This document shows, piece after piece, positions 45,068 through 56,965 of a stretch of DNA of 64,000 bases (positions are counted from its first letter, which is position 1; every line of letters begins with the position of its first letter). The translations under genes and the position numbers were made by a program. Source of the DNA: Diphasiastrum complanatum (taxonomy: Eukaryota; Streptophyta; Lycopodiopsida; Lycopodiales; Lycopodiaceae); the NCBI GenBank assembly GCA_029204225.1, contig CM055098.1:53971942-54035941 (forward strand). Reading direction: 5' to 3'. A model generated the notes under the pieces. The model searched no databases, was not told the origin of the DNA, and saw only the letters and a list, made by a program, of their open reading frames with translations.

Positions 45068-47159
45068 CTAGAGCTCCCCCCGGTCCATGCTCGAATCTAC
45101 CCCTGTATCCATTGGTATAGCTTCTTGGCGTGGAGGGGAGAATTGCGGCATGACCGGTACGAGGATTTGTGGTCCGGCTTCTAAAACTTGAGCGACGACT
45201 TTTTCATAGGCGGTGATAGTCTCTTTAGCCTTTGTCAACTCGGTTGAAGCTGTTCCTTTGAACCTATCAAAACGGCCTTGGAATCCCTGAAGGGCCGCTT
45301 TGTATGTCTCCACTTTCTTGAACAAATACGCAATCTCCGTCGGTGTGACCGGATGATCTGGTATTTGCGTTTGAAGATACGCATCACGTTCAAGGTGGTC
45401 GCATCCAATTCATCTTAAAGCCACGTGCGATCTTGTTCGGCCATCTGTAATTGACCCTTCAGCAGCTGTACTTGTTGCTTTGCATCCTGCACAACCTTAT
45501 CCACCTGATCCTGTGCGGTTGTCAGGGCATTTTGCAGAGAGCTGATGTAGTCTTCCAAGTGATCAGCTTGTTGCTGGGCCAACTTCTTTTCGGCTTCAGC
45601 CTTGTCTTCATGTTGTTTGACAATCTTTAACTCTCAATCCAGCTGGACAATTTTCTGGATGATCAGAGTGTTTTCGGACTCCAGGTCGGAGAATCTCTGT
45701 TCCATTTCCTTCTTCTTATCCAGCATAGACTGGATCACTTGCGCAAGGCTTGAGACCAAACCGAGAGCATCACCATAATCAACAGTGGTGGAGGCGGCAG
45801 CAACAGGAGGACCTGATGGAACTGTCATTGGTTGGCTTGGAATAGGTGCCACTAGCTCTTCTTCTTCAAAAATGTCTTCCTCTTCAAATCTCTCAGGCAC
45901 TGTGGCATCGAACTGTTTTGGTGATTTTACAGCTTTGTCGACCCGAAGTGCAGCTGGGCTTTCTTCCATATGAGGTTGTTGGCTGACATCTTCAACATCA
46001 ACAGTAGATTCATGGATATGTCTAAATCCTCCTCCAAGGGATTGGAGTTCAAAGGGCGTAGGGCTCTGGGGCATTTCAAAAATTTTTGCGGTCCCAAGGG
46101 GATCGGAATCATCAAACATATCCATAAATAACTGCGTGTTGGGTGAAGTGACTTCAGTGTGTGGGGGTGTGGCGGCCTGGGCAGCTGTGATGGGAATGGT
46201 AGGCCCAATGGCCAAATACTATCCTTGATTGGAGGCAGAGGCGAGGGAAGCATCAGAGGCTAGGGGAATGGGAAGTTCAGTGTGAAGAGCAGCAGGGGGT
46301 GGAAGTGCAGTTGACGAGGTATGCCTAGTGCGACGTCGTGACGCGGAAGGCGAGTCAGAAATTATGATCTCGCTGCGCGGACGACGATGACTATGAGAAC
46401 TTGAGGCCTGGTGAGACGACTCGACCGGTGTTTCTTCGTAGACCGAAAGCACAGAGTCCAGGTGGAAGCCATGGATTCTGTTTTTTCTAAGTGAGAAGCG
46501 GCTAAAAGGAACAATAAAGAGCCAACAATGAACTGCTGCTTAGTATTGGCTTTAATAGCTCATTTGAGCTCACCAGAAATAGTCTTGAACCAATTATATG
46601 GTTCAAGAGGGGCTTTGGCCAATTTAGTGTGGGACTCCACTATCCTATGGAGGATCTGTGATGTGATGCGGTCTTTCCTAAGGTTTCCAACCATCAAAAA
46701 GTTGTTCAGTAGCTGGGGAACAGCGTGGATTGAAGGCTCAGTGCTGGCTTTCAGAAGGTATCTGTCATTGGTCCAGTGCAGATCATTAGTGAGGTCAATG
46801 TAGGGCTTGATGGCCTGTTTGGCCTGCTTGTGATTGGGTGAGGCCTGCGTACCGGATGTTATACCTATGGCTACAAGGGCGGCCTCAGTGACACGCACCT
46901 TGTGTGTGGCTCCCTGGAAAGTGATATAAAATTTGGATTTCTCTTCCTTCCATGTACTGAAGGCAAGAGTGATGAAATCCATATTGATCTTGCCAGAAAA
47001 GACTCTCTCATGAATACCTGTTACAGTGAGCAGAGGCTCCGCAAGGGTCATCCACTGAGTGACCGTGCTTGTGCTAGGAAGGACCATGATGTCCGTTGCA
47101 TATGGGACATCACGATGGATAGTATAGCGCGGAGACTAGGAAGTATCGGTAGAAGACAT
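45068..47159 (-). pseudogene. Extra ORF downstream of gypsy pol, about 700 residues, broken
   Basis: Same strand as, and downstream of, the gypsy pol at 48-53 kb. Beginning near 47159 (MSSTDTS then an early stop), frames follow one another: 47087-46560 (TQWMTLAEPLLTVTGIHERV; YITFQGATHKVRVTEAALVA), 46452-46219 (serine/arginine-rich), 46215-45634 (acidic, ending in a coiled coil starting KKKEMEQRFSDLESENTLI) and a coiled coil continuing to about 45430, then 45325-45068. Gypsy lineages such as Athila and Tat carry additional ORFs after pol. The position and the KVRVTEAALVAIGI block fit that idea, but I cannot match it to a named family. Confidence 0.5.
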
Positions 47160-47279
47160 GGTGATCAGAAAGGAAATATAAAACGCATGAAAGTGTTTCA
47201 GAAAGCAGTGCAGAGATTTTGGAAGGCTTTGGTCGCAAGAAAAATTTGCAAGAGCTTCACTAGCACAAGTGAGGAATGA

Positions 47280-48060
47280 GTCGAAATCAGCCAACTTATA
47301 GGTGAATTTGGTGGGTCTGAATAGTAGTTTGGCTGATCAGTTTTGAACAAAAATTTGCAGCCATGTACAGTACTGTGAAAATAGGCTATAAAAATTTTGG
47401 CGAAGGTTTCTGGGGAACCTAACCTATCAGGCGAATGTTTTCCAGGGCTGGCAAAAGATGAACCTTCGTCCAGGTATTGTCATAAATGCATTTTTTCCAA
47501 ATTTGAACCTATGGATAACCTAATTTGGACATTTTAAAATCATCTAGTAGATCGGCGAAGGTTCATAATGAGGTTAAGATGGTCGACGAAGGTTTCCAAA
47601 ATGGCATATCATTGATCCTTCGCCTAGCTCAAAAATTGGGGTGTTCCTAGACAAGAACCTTCGCCCACCTCAAATTAGATAAATCTAGAGTGGATGTACA
47701 GTTTGAGAGCTCAACGAAGAATTCTGGTACTATATAGGCCAAAACTGACCAAAATAGTAATTTTTTAAGGCATTTTCCATTCAAAAAATATTGTGCTTAC
47801 TTTTTTCCATGTTGATGACTTTTTGACTTTTGCTTATAAGTCTTTGCTCAATTTTTGCTTGTTTTTTTTTAAATGTCTTTTTTCAAAAAACTCAACAATT
47901 TATATACTGAAAACAATAAATTTAAAAAACAAATAAAATAAAATAGAATAAAATAAAATAAAAAACCATTTAGATCAGACTTGCTGAACTGGCGGAGTAG
48001 GCTGCCAAAACTTGCGTAGTGGGCTGCCAAAACTTGCGTAGTCGGCTGCCATTCACCGGA
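47280..48060. other. Noncoding spacer between gypsy integrase and extra ORF
   Basis: No ORF. At least six GGCGAAGGTT/AACCTTCGCC-type words lie between 47395 and 47690, then an AT-rich, A-rich stretch (AAATAAAATAAAATAG type) at 47900-47970, and two copies of GGCTGCCAAAACTTGCGTAG at 48000-48040. Confidence 0.6.
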
Positions 48061-49256
48061 GTATCAAATCGTTTTCCATCCAAGAATTATGGACCATTAT
48101 ATGGGCCTTCACCAGTAAACTTCAACTTTCCCTTGATCAGCTTGGTTTTGTACGTCAATGCAAGATCTCCTGCTTTCAGATCTTTTTTGTGCAATCGACG
48201 GTCGTGCCATGCCTTGCGGCGGCCTTTCTCTGCTGCTAAGGCATGAACTGCCATCAATCGGGTTTCACATAATTTGTGCAACGCTTCATGATGGAGTTGT
48301 AAAGACTCATCATCATTTAATCGTTCTGTTGCTGCTATGCGGCCCATAATGCTGCATACAGTTTATGTTCCCAATCAGACTGACTCGCTTCAACTGTCTT
48401 TGTCATAATGGTGCAGAGAATCTTATTGGAAGATTCAGCTTGGCCATTCCCTCTGGGATAGTAGGGAGTACTAAATCTGTGTATAACGAAAAAACTCTTC
48501 CAGTAAACACTTTATTATTTGATTAACAAAGTGTGTACCCCTGTCACTGACAATCTCGATTGGACATCCAAATATGATTATAATATTTTCATATAGAAAC
48601 TTGGCCATAGATTTCGCATCAGCAACTTTGACAGCTTTGGCTTCAACCCACTTGGTCACATAATCAGTTGCTACGATAGTGTATCAGGCCTGAGATCCTT
48701 GCATGGCAGGGTGAATAGGTCCAACATAATTCAGTCCCCATTTTTCAAACGGTGCTTGCGATAAAATCAGATGCAAGGGTTCATAGTTTTGACGAGTAGG
48801 TCGTCATGCTCACTGGCAAATATCACATGTCTAAATAAAATTTTCTGTGTCATTGTGAAGCGTAGGCCACCAACAACCTGATTGCAAAAGTTTGCGAACA
48901 ATAATATCTGTAGAGAAGTGTCCTCCACCCATGCCATCATGTGAAAACATGATTAAATCTAGAACTTCATGCGGTAAAACACATCTTCGCAAAATATTAT
49001 TTGATCCATGACGATACAATTGTCCGGCAATTAATTGATAAGGTTGAGTCTTATGAATCAATTGTCTCTTCTGTACTTTTGTCAAGGAGTCATTCGGTTG
49101 TCCTGGCATCAGGTACTCAACAATATCTGCTGCCCACTTAGGTACTGCTTCAACATAGAACAACGCAACATCTGACAGTTCATCATCCACTTCAGTGTTA
49201 ACTGGTGCGGATTCAATTCGCGAAACGTGATCGGCTAGATAATGTTGCTTGCCCTT
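48061..49256 (-). pseudogene. Ty3-gypsy integrase
   Basis: Reading leftward: the HHCC zinc region (FSHDGMGGGHFSTD and TCDICQ, about 48920-48830), the catalytic core (KWGLNYVGPIHPAMQG, TDYVTKWVEAKAV, IVSDRGTHFVN, about 48760-48500) and the C-terminal GPY/F-like tail (KAWHDRRLHKKDLKAGDLAL then GKLKFTGEGPY, 48347-48087). Stops near 48830 and 48690 and a frameshift near 48470 inactivate it. No chromodomain is visible. Confidence 0.88.
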
Positions 49257-50750
49257 TCAAACCACAATTCGAAAGTCAAATTCAGTCAATAACAATAACC
49301 ATTTTGCAATACGTCCAGTATTGCATGTCTTGTTTACCAAGTAAAGTAACGGTTGATGATTCGTATAAAATACAAAGTGTGTTTCCATGAGATAGTGACG
49401 AAATTTCCAAACAAAAAAAATCATGGCTAATGCCTCACGTTCCGTTGTTGAATAATTCTTTTCTGGATCTGTAAGTTGTCTGCTTGCAAATCGTATAGGA
49501 TAATCCTTCTTATAGTCACCCGATGGCGTATTTTGAGGCATCCGTATGAACATGAAACTCTATCGTCCAATTTGGAGAACGTAGTATTGGTGCTGAAGTT
49601 AATGCTTTTTTTTATTTTTAAAGGCTTCTAACGCCTCTACTGTCCAAATAGGAACAATAGTCAATTTGTATATAGGTCGTGCTAAATCCACAAAGAAGAT
49701 AATAAAAATTGGATAGTAGTTTGCATGACCCATAAACACATAAACTCCATGAATTTTTGTTGGTGGTGGCAATTCCACAATAACTTTGATCTTAGAATAA
49801 TATGTGGCAATACCATGTCTCGATATCATATGTCCAAGCACAACTCCGTGGGAAACCCATATCTGACATTTTTCTGGATTTAGAGAAATCTGATATTTGT
49901 GACATCTTTCAAATACTTTTTCCAATCGATCCAGGTGGTCTGCATTTGTACTATGGACTCCCAGGTCATCCAAGTAAATTATAAGAAATTTCTGCAGATA
50001 ATCTTTAAAATCAAATTGCATTACTCTTTGGAATGAACTTGGTGCATTACAGAGTCCAAACGACATTACTTTGTAAGCATAGGTGCCCCATTTTGTTGCA
50101 AAAGCAGTTTTATGACGATCGATAGGTGCAATCTTAACCTGGTTGTAACCACTAAATCCATCCAAGAAACTATAAGCTTTCGCTCAGGCAAGGCGATCCA
50201 AAATGCTTTCAGTAAAAGATGATGGAAAGTGATCCTTCCGCGTCACTTTGTTCAACGCTTTGATATTCACACAGATCCGCAATTTCCCATTTTTCTTAGG
50301 AACAATGACAATCGGTGAAATCCATTCAGTGTGCTCAATCTCATAAATGAAATCGGCTTCAAGCAATCTTTGAAGTTCTTTTTTTATCAGGTTCGCCACA
50401 TTAGGATTACAGCGATAGAACTTTGCAACCTTTGGAACTGCATCAGGTACTAAAGGTATGGTATGTTCAATCACTAATGTCGGAATACCCTTCAGATCTT
50501 GATAAGTCCATGCAAAGCAATCTTGATACTTAATAAGTAACATGCGTAGTGCTTGATACTGTTCAGGAGTAAGTTGTGATCCAACTTGTACAATTTTTTT
50601 CGGTTCTCCTGGTTTGGCAAGATTCATTGGTTGTGTCCTAGCTGGGCCATCATAAACCTCTTTAGATTTCGGCATGTGTTCTTCAGGTGTGCTTTAGGTA
50701 ACATGATAACCACATCATCCAGTGTATAACGTTTAAAATGCTCGGGCATA
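49257..50750 (-). pseudogene. Ty3-gypsy reverse transcriptase and RNase H
   Basis: RT shows EWISPIVIVPKKNGKLRICV, FLDGFSGYNQVKIAP, SFGLCNAPSSFQRVM and the active site YLDD (about 49975). RNase H follows with FASRQLTDPEKNYSTTEREA and FYTNHQPLLYL (49480-49340); the TD(H) catalytic aspartate is changed to N in YTNHQ. Stops at about 50183, 49598 and 49256 break the frame. Confidence 0.92.
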
Positions 50751-51465
50751 TCATGTTGGACTATATTTGCTTGTTTTTTTTCCGAAAGGACTTGTCTTGG
50801 ATCTTCGCTTAGACCTCTTAGTAGGAATTGATCGTGGAGGTGATGACTTCGGAGAAGATATATTTTTCTTCAAAGGTGAAGACTTCCTAGACGATGATGT
50901 CTTACTAGAATTCTGACTTGAAGAATCATTCTCGAATTTTCCCTTGCCTTTATCCAATAAGGGTGCCACTTTCTTTGAATCAATCTTTTGAGGGAGATTT
51001 TTCCATTTCATGACCGTATTATAATGTTGCTTAGCTTGTTTCTTCGTCATTGATCTTGTGATCCTATCTTCCTTCAATATAACTACTTTGGGCGGTTTTA
51101 TTGTTGGTTCATCATGAACATTACACACTCCAAATCTGGTCGGATCAATATGATTTAGAATCTGCTCATCCGTAAGTTTAGCATTGCCATCATAAGTCAA
51201 GACATGACTCACAAGAATGAGCTCATCCTCAATCGGATCTGGTATAGGTTTTGTTGATATCCATGCTACATTCGACACATTTAGTGGAAACATGATTGGT
51301 GTATCCAAAGTTCAATCTAACAAAGAATGATTGATTATCTTGTTGACACATATATCCTACTGTACAGTCAATTGTTGCAAGAGCTTCATTCCAATTGACA
51401 GTATCCGTTTGAGAATCATAATGAACCCCCAATTTTTTTACTGGTCGATCACAAGTGTGATCCAT
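50751..51465 (-). pseudogene. Gypsy linker region between protease and RT
   Basis: A 185-codon frame (51308-50751) contains a conserved-looking first half (LTDEQILNHIDPTRFGVCNV) and a low-complexity serine/lysine/proline tail. A second frame (51465-51229) precedes it. I recognise no catalytic motif. Confidence 0.6.
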
Positions 51466-51489
51466 TATTGACGAATCGTCATCCTCTTT

Positions 51490-52088
51490 TTAAACCACTG
51501 GTTTGATAGTCCATGTTGTAGGATCAACTTTAACTGCAGATTCACGATTTTTGAAAGTGATTTTTCCGGTACCCCAGTTTTGAATTACTTGTGCAACTCG
51601 TAACCATGGACGTCCCAATAGAACTCGGTAGACATTTGGCGCTTCTGGTAAGTCCATCACTACAAAAGTAATGACGAAATGTACTCCCGCAATTCTGACA
51701 GGTATATCTTCCACCATTTCTCGTGGACGAACTGTCATTTGATCAGCTAACTTAATAGCAAAAGTAGCAGACTTAATCTTTGTAAGGCCCCATTTTGTAC
51801 ATAACTTTGTAGATATCAGGTTAACTCCTGAACCGCCATCTATCACGGCTGCTTCTTTAGGAAATTGTCTATGTTGTATCGGTAGAGTGATATTCTTTTG
51901 TTCATTTTCCCAAGCGGCTCCAACATGGAGTACTTTGTTAGATTCTTCAAATCCAACACAAAAAAGTGGCTCCTGATGGACTTTTGTTCTTCTTGAGCTA
52001 ACTTTTGCACTAAGACTTCTTTTGCTTTTGGCACCAACTTCAGGAACTCTCCTAACGAGATATTGATCTTGCTAGACAAAATGTTCAT
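51490..52088 (-). pseudogene. Ty3-gypsy aspartic protease
   Basis: The active-site motif is IDGGSGVNLIS (about 51845), the DGGS variant common in some plant gypsy lineages, followed by FVVMDLPEAPNVYRVLLGRP, the flap/ALLGRPWL-like segment of retropepsins. An in-frame stop occurs just upstream (about 51847). Confidence 0.85.
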
Positions 52089-53403
52089 TGTGGTGCTTCC
52101 GGTTCAGTCATCTTGAAGGGTTCTTCATGATGATGTAACTGATCATTCATATCCGTACGTAAATTTCTTGGAGGCTGCAATGGTGAAGACTAAACTTCAG
52201 CTGTTGCTTTAGCAGCTTCAAGCACCTCTTCTTCTTGCAGATGTTTGATCCACTGTCTCATATTCTGATATTTTTGTTTTTCTACATTAAGATTTGGATA
52301 GACTCCAGATGTTGTTGGTATATCGTTCAATGGTATAGAATCAGCAGGTACTAGATCCACTACTGGTTCTTTTTGCTTCTGTGCTCTGGTGACCACCATC
52401 AAGGGTGCACTTGGTTTATTCGGACCTACTGGTCTTTGCTTGATTGTTATCAAATTTATAGGCGCTGTAGCTGGTGGTGGCTTCGGTCTTGCTGGATAGT
52501 TTTTATAGCAATGCCCATAACCACAGTCACGACATAATGGTACAAATTTATCTTTATTTGGACATTCTACAACTTTGTGATTTTCTCCACATGCAAAGCA
52601 TCCAAGTGGTGCTCTGGTCCAATTTCTGGAGGCTTGTTGTTGAGGGACAACATAATGGCATACTGTTCTGAAGATCCACCTTCTTGATCATTACCATAGT
52701 TCCATTGCGCAGCACTTTTGTAAGGTTCTGTTTCCATCAAATTAGCAGGAGGAGTGGAGTGCTTTGGTGGGGCAGTTAAAGCTAAACGTTTCGGATATCC
52801 AAGAGCAGATTGTCGCAGTCTTGCTGCTGGATTTCCTCCATACTGTGGTTCTCAATATCGCATCTAGGCATACTGTTGTTGGATTATTTGAGGGTTGAAG
52901 TTGCAAAAAGCAGTCTCATGATCAGGTGAATTACACAGATGGCAAACATTGAGTTCCATTTGTTTTTTCGATTGAGGACACTCGTTTACTGTGTGATTCC
53001 CTGTACAAATAGAACATCAGAAATTTTCCCTGGTAGGAAAAGTCTTTGCAAACTTTTCAGGTTCCTTGTTTGCTTCCCCGTGGAAATTTTCCAATGTTTT
53101 GATCTTCTCATCAAATTGCGACTACAAATTTTCCATCTGTTTTTGCTGGTTCTTCCCAAGTTTCTCGCACTCATTGAGCATCATTTCTGCAGTAGCGTTG
53201 GCATTCGTTGATGCAATAGTGGTGGATGTCGTAGTAGTTTGACCTGTTGTAAAAGACAGCATACCGATATTCCTCAGCTCATCATCTGAATCTTCATCCT
53301 CCTCCCGAATTGCATCGTCCATAGCATTTTGCAAGAGTGCATACTCATTATGGCGTTTCAGCTCACGTCTGGTCCGTTTAGGTAGACCTGACAAAAACCA
53401 CAT
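52089..53403 (-). pseudogene. Ty3-gypsy gag, 5'-truncated, multiple zinc knuckles
   Basis: The frame opens in mid-capsid with FLSGLPKRTRRELKRHNEYA (53403 leftward). It continues through a coiled-coil-like segment and cysteine motifs CSICTGNHTVNEC (about 53010), CHLCNSPDHETAFC (about 52950) and C-x2-C-x3-H-x4-C near 52600, then a linker to protease with GVYPNLNVEKQKYQNMRQWI. Several stops. The capsid N-terminus is missing: the frame ends against the minisatellite at 53414. Confidence 0.8.
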
Positions 53404-53413
53404 AATTATTTTA

Positions 53414-54510
53414 TGGGAACAAACCCTCGTAGACTAGTATGCACTTGTATCTCAGTCAGATTCCGCTACTCACCAAGCTACGAGAGTTACTTCCCAAGGA
53501 AACTCAAAAAATCTTGAAAAAAGTGCATTTTTTGGGGGTTTCTTTGCAAAATTTTAAGATTTGCTGGGAACAAACCCTCACAGACTGGTATGCACTTGTA
53601 TCTGAGTCAAATTCACTTGCTCACAAAGCTGCGAGAGTTACTTCCCAAGGAAACTCAAAAAATCTTGAAAAAAGTGCAATTTTTTGGGGGTTTTTTTGGG
53701 AAAATTTTATGGGAACAAACCCTCACAGACTGGTATGCACTTGTATCTAAATCAGATTCACTTGCTCACAAAGCTGCGAGAGTTAATTCTTAAGGAAACT
53801 CAAAAAATCTTGAAAACAGTGCATTTTTTTGGTGTTTTTTTGCAAAATTTTAAGATTTTCTGAAAACAAACCCTCGCAGACTGGTATGCACTTGTATCTA
53901 AGTCAGTTTCACCTGCTCACAAAGCTGCAAGAGTTAAAAGTGCATTTTTGGGGGGTTTTTTTGGCCAAATTTTAAGATTTTCTGGGAACTAATCTTCGTA
54001 GGTTGGTATGTGCTTGTATCTGAGTCAGATCCACTTGCTTACCAAGCTGCGAGAGTTACTTCCCAAGGAAACTCAAAAATTTGATGTCTGAGAAGGTTCT
54101 AGGCGACTTTTTGCTCTTGGAAACCTTCACAAGGAGAACTTTTTTGGGATCTAACTCTCGCAGACTTCTTTGTGTTCCTGTCTCAGTGAGATGGAACTTC
54201 AGAGAGCTCTACGAAGGTAACTTCCCAAGGAAACTCAAAAAATTGTTGTCTGAGAAGGTTCTAGGCTTTGTTGTTGGGAATCTTCACAGGGGCACTTTTT
54301 TTGGGATCTAACTCTCGCAGACTTATCTGTGTCCTTGTCTCAGTGAGATAGAACTTCAGATAGCTCTACAAAGGTTAGTTTTGAGTTTTGAGTTTTTTTT
54401 TTTGATTTTTAAAAGGGATTTTTGATTTTTTTTGGGTTTTTCTCTGTTTTTTCAAAATCTGATGGGAACTAATCCTCGCAGGCTTCTATGCAGGTTTGGG
54501 ATAGTACCCT
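53414..54510. repeat. Minisatellite of about 150-bp units, roughly eight copies
   Basis: Unit starts (GGGAACAAACCCTCGCAGAC-like) lie near 53415, 53568, 53711, 53862, 53984, 54145, 54303 and 54464, giving periods of about 122-161 bp. Each unit carries TATGCACTTGTATC, AAAGCTGCGAGAGTTACTTCC and a T/G-rich TTTTTTGGGGG run. The last three units are more diverged. Confidence 0.9.
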
Positions 54511-54568
54511 GGAGCTACTGCTAGTCATGCAAAGGTTCATGCCCAACGACAAACTCAATATTCTCAGT

Positions 54569-55043
54569 GGTTATTTGGACAGGAGATGTAGACACTCGTA
54601 AATCCACTTCAGGATTTACATTCTTCCTCAACAATGGTCCTATTTCATGGAACAGTCGCAAGCAAACTTCGATCGCTCTATCTTCTACTGAATCAGAGTA
54701 TATCGCAGTCTCTTAGGTTACAAAAGAAGCAGTATGGTTAAGAAACTTACTTTTAGATGTTTATCTGAAACAATATGCTCCGACAACTTTATTTTGTGAT
54801 AATCAAAGTGCTATTGCTTTATCAACCAACCCTAGACTTCATTCTAGGAGTAAGCACATTGAAATTAAGTATTACTATGTCAGAAGCAAAGTTCTCGACA
54901 AAGAGGTAAACTTGTAGTACTGTGAATGCAAGGTATGACAATAGATATTTTCACTAAAGCACTAAGCTTGGATGCACACATAAGGTTTTGTGCAAAACTA
55001 AGTTTGAAGGTCAAAGCATTCATGGATTTAGATTAAGGGATAA
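54569..55043 (+). pseudogene. Ty1-copia RNase H 3' fragment
   Basis: Reads WTGDVDTRKSTSGFTFFLNN, SIALSSTESEYIAVS, LFCDNQSAIALSTNPRLHSR and SKHIEIKYYYVRSKVLDKEV, then after frameshifts IFTKALSLDAHIRF. Stops at about 54714 and 54917. It leads straight into an LTR at 55044 through a purine-rich AAGGGATAA, so it is the 3' end of a copia element whose 5' side is lost against the minisatellite. Confidence 0.88.
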
Positions 55044-55976
55044 TGTTGGATTATTTTACTACTGGAGTAATTTATCTGAATACCTAATCTTTATCCACTT
55101 TATTATCCACTTTTGCAGGTTTATTTGTGTTTTTACATAGTTTGCATAAATACTTAGGAATCGCTCAACAAGTGGCTCCGACATATCGGACATCATTCGA
55201 CTTATCAACTACACTGACGAAAGTCGAAGAAGTTGACCATGTCGAAGAATGACAATTATTGTTCCACTTGATATGAAGCTAAAGACTTGCCCTAACCACT
55301 TTGCAAGTAAATTTTTGAGAAGTCCTAACTGGATGGATGCCAGCACATTACTGCTATTTACCAAATGCATCTGTGACCTGAATAGTTGTCCTACTGAATA
55401 CGCGTTAACCGCTTAGTATAAATAGTTGATCATCAAAGACTTACACAACTTAGTCTCTAGCTTAGCTCAAAGCTTAGTTTTTACAGAGTTCTATTAGAGT
55501 ATTGCTATTAGCACTTACTGCTTATCAGTGGAAGTGCATCAAACAGAGTTTTCAATTATTCAGAGATAGCTTAGAGTACACAATTTTCATCTTTTATTGT
55601 TTTGTGCTCTCATCATCTGATTTGTACATGTTACTTACTGAATCAATCTATTTTCTTATTGCGTTTAGTATCATGTCAGACTGTATGCTTCTTTGTAGCT
55701 ATTTGTAACTGATAAAACTCTTATTGTTTCGTCTGATCTATTGAATACACTAACGCTGCAATATTTAATACATCATTGTTTTGCTATGAAATCAGTTTAG
55801 TGCTAATGATTTCAAAGTTAGTTGCTAAAAGATTGAACGTGACTTCTGTCATTATAGCTTTGTTCAATTATTGATAGGCGTAGTCATGCATTAGGAAAGA
55901 AAACTCATTCTGCTACGCTAGATAGTTCATTTATAGTCTTCGAATTATTAGATTTTTCACTTCCCTCTTTCCAACA
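55044..55976 (+). repeat. 3' LTR of the right-hand copia fragment
   Basis: Starts TGTTGGATTATTTT after the polypurine-like tract and ends CTTTCCAACA. The ends TGTTGGA/TCCAACA are perfect 7-bp inverted repeats. A TATA box candidate AGTATAAATAG lies at 55418. The boundaries rest on these features, as the second LTR is missing. Confidence 0.75.
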
Positions 55977-56719
55977 ATCTTTACAATGGGCCTCCAAACA
56001 ACCTTTATAATCTACGACAGCCCCTTGAGAGTACTTGTCATTATATTCTTATAAGGGACTCCAAACAGCCATTATGTTCATAAATCTCAATACATGCCAC
56101 GAATAAGGAGCCCCGAAACCCATATGTAAGACGAATGTATGAAACACTTCCATTGTGCTAAGAGAGGAGGGGCCTAAGCAATTAAATGGTAAGAAAGATA
56201 GAATGGTGAAGAAATAAGTGTTATATAGCTATACAATAATTGCAACACTGTGACTGAACCAAATTATCAATCCACATTTTGTGGAGGAATAGAGTTATTT
56301 TCACATGTAAAATCAGTTTTGACATTTTCATGAAGTAAATGGAGGAGCCTCACAGGACGGAATCTTTGAGGCAAAATTTTGTATGGCAAATTCTTTCTAC
56401 ATCAGCTTTCGGATGCAAAAAAAGATTTTTTTAAAATAAAATGTAAAACAAGATTTCACGCCAAAAAAGCAAGATGACTTCGCGAGCTTTCGTTCCGCAC
56501 AAAACTGCGTCCCTTGCTCTCACTTTAGTATGCTCTGGAGTCTCCATCTTTCTTTTAGGGATAAGCTTGCCACGTCACTCGTTCTCCTGCCGCCACCTGG
56601 CCCGCTTCCTTCAGACTTGTCATTTCCCTCTCCTATCTTCCTCTTTTTTCCTTCCTTAATTTTTGATTTTTTTTTTTTGTGTTTACGTCTCTCTCTGCAA
56701 TTGTATTCTCTCATATAAC
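55977..56719. other. Intergenic, pyrimidine-rich at the right end
   Basis: No gene recognised. 56580-56715 is rich in CT and T runs and could be a promoter or leader of the downstream LOV gene, but nothing shows this directly. Confidence 0.35.
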
Positions 56720-56965
56720 ATGTTTTGATCGATTGGTTGAAATGGATCGCAACTCCATCCTTCTATTATAATATGTTTTCATCGATTGGTGGAAATGGAT
56801 CGCAACTCCATTCTTCTATTATAATATATTTTGATCGATTGGTGGAAATGGATCGCAAGTCCATTCTTCTATTATAATATGTTTTCATCGATTGGTGGAA
56901 ATAGATCCTAACTCCATTCTTCTTATGAAATAATTTTTCTGATTGGTCGAAATGGATCGTAACCC
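56720..56965. repeat. 53-bp minisatellite, about 4.6 units
   Basis: Units start at 56720, 56773, 56826 and 56879, each with GATTGGTGGAAATGGATCGC and TCCATTCTTCTATTATAATA; a partial fifth follows. Units 1 and 3 have TTTTGATCGATT, units 2 and 4 TTTTCATCGATT, which points to an earlier 106-bp dimer. Confidence 0.9.

Noticed and set aside
45068..47159. Host coiled-coil gene
   Set aside because: It is on the same strand directly beyond gypsy integrase and is broken by stops like the rest of the element; a retroelement ORF is the simpler reading.
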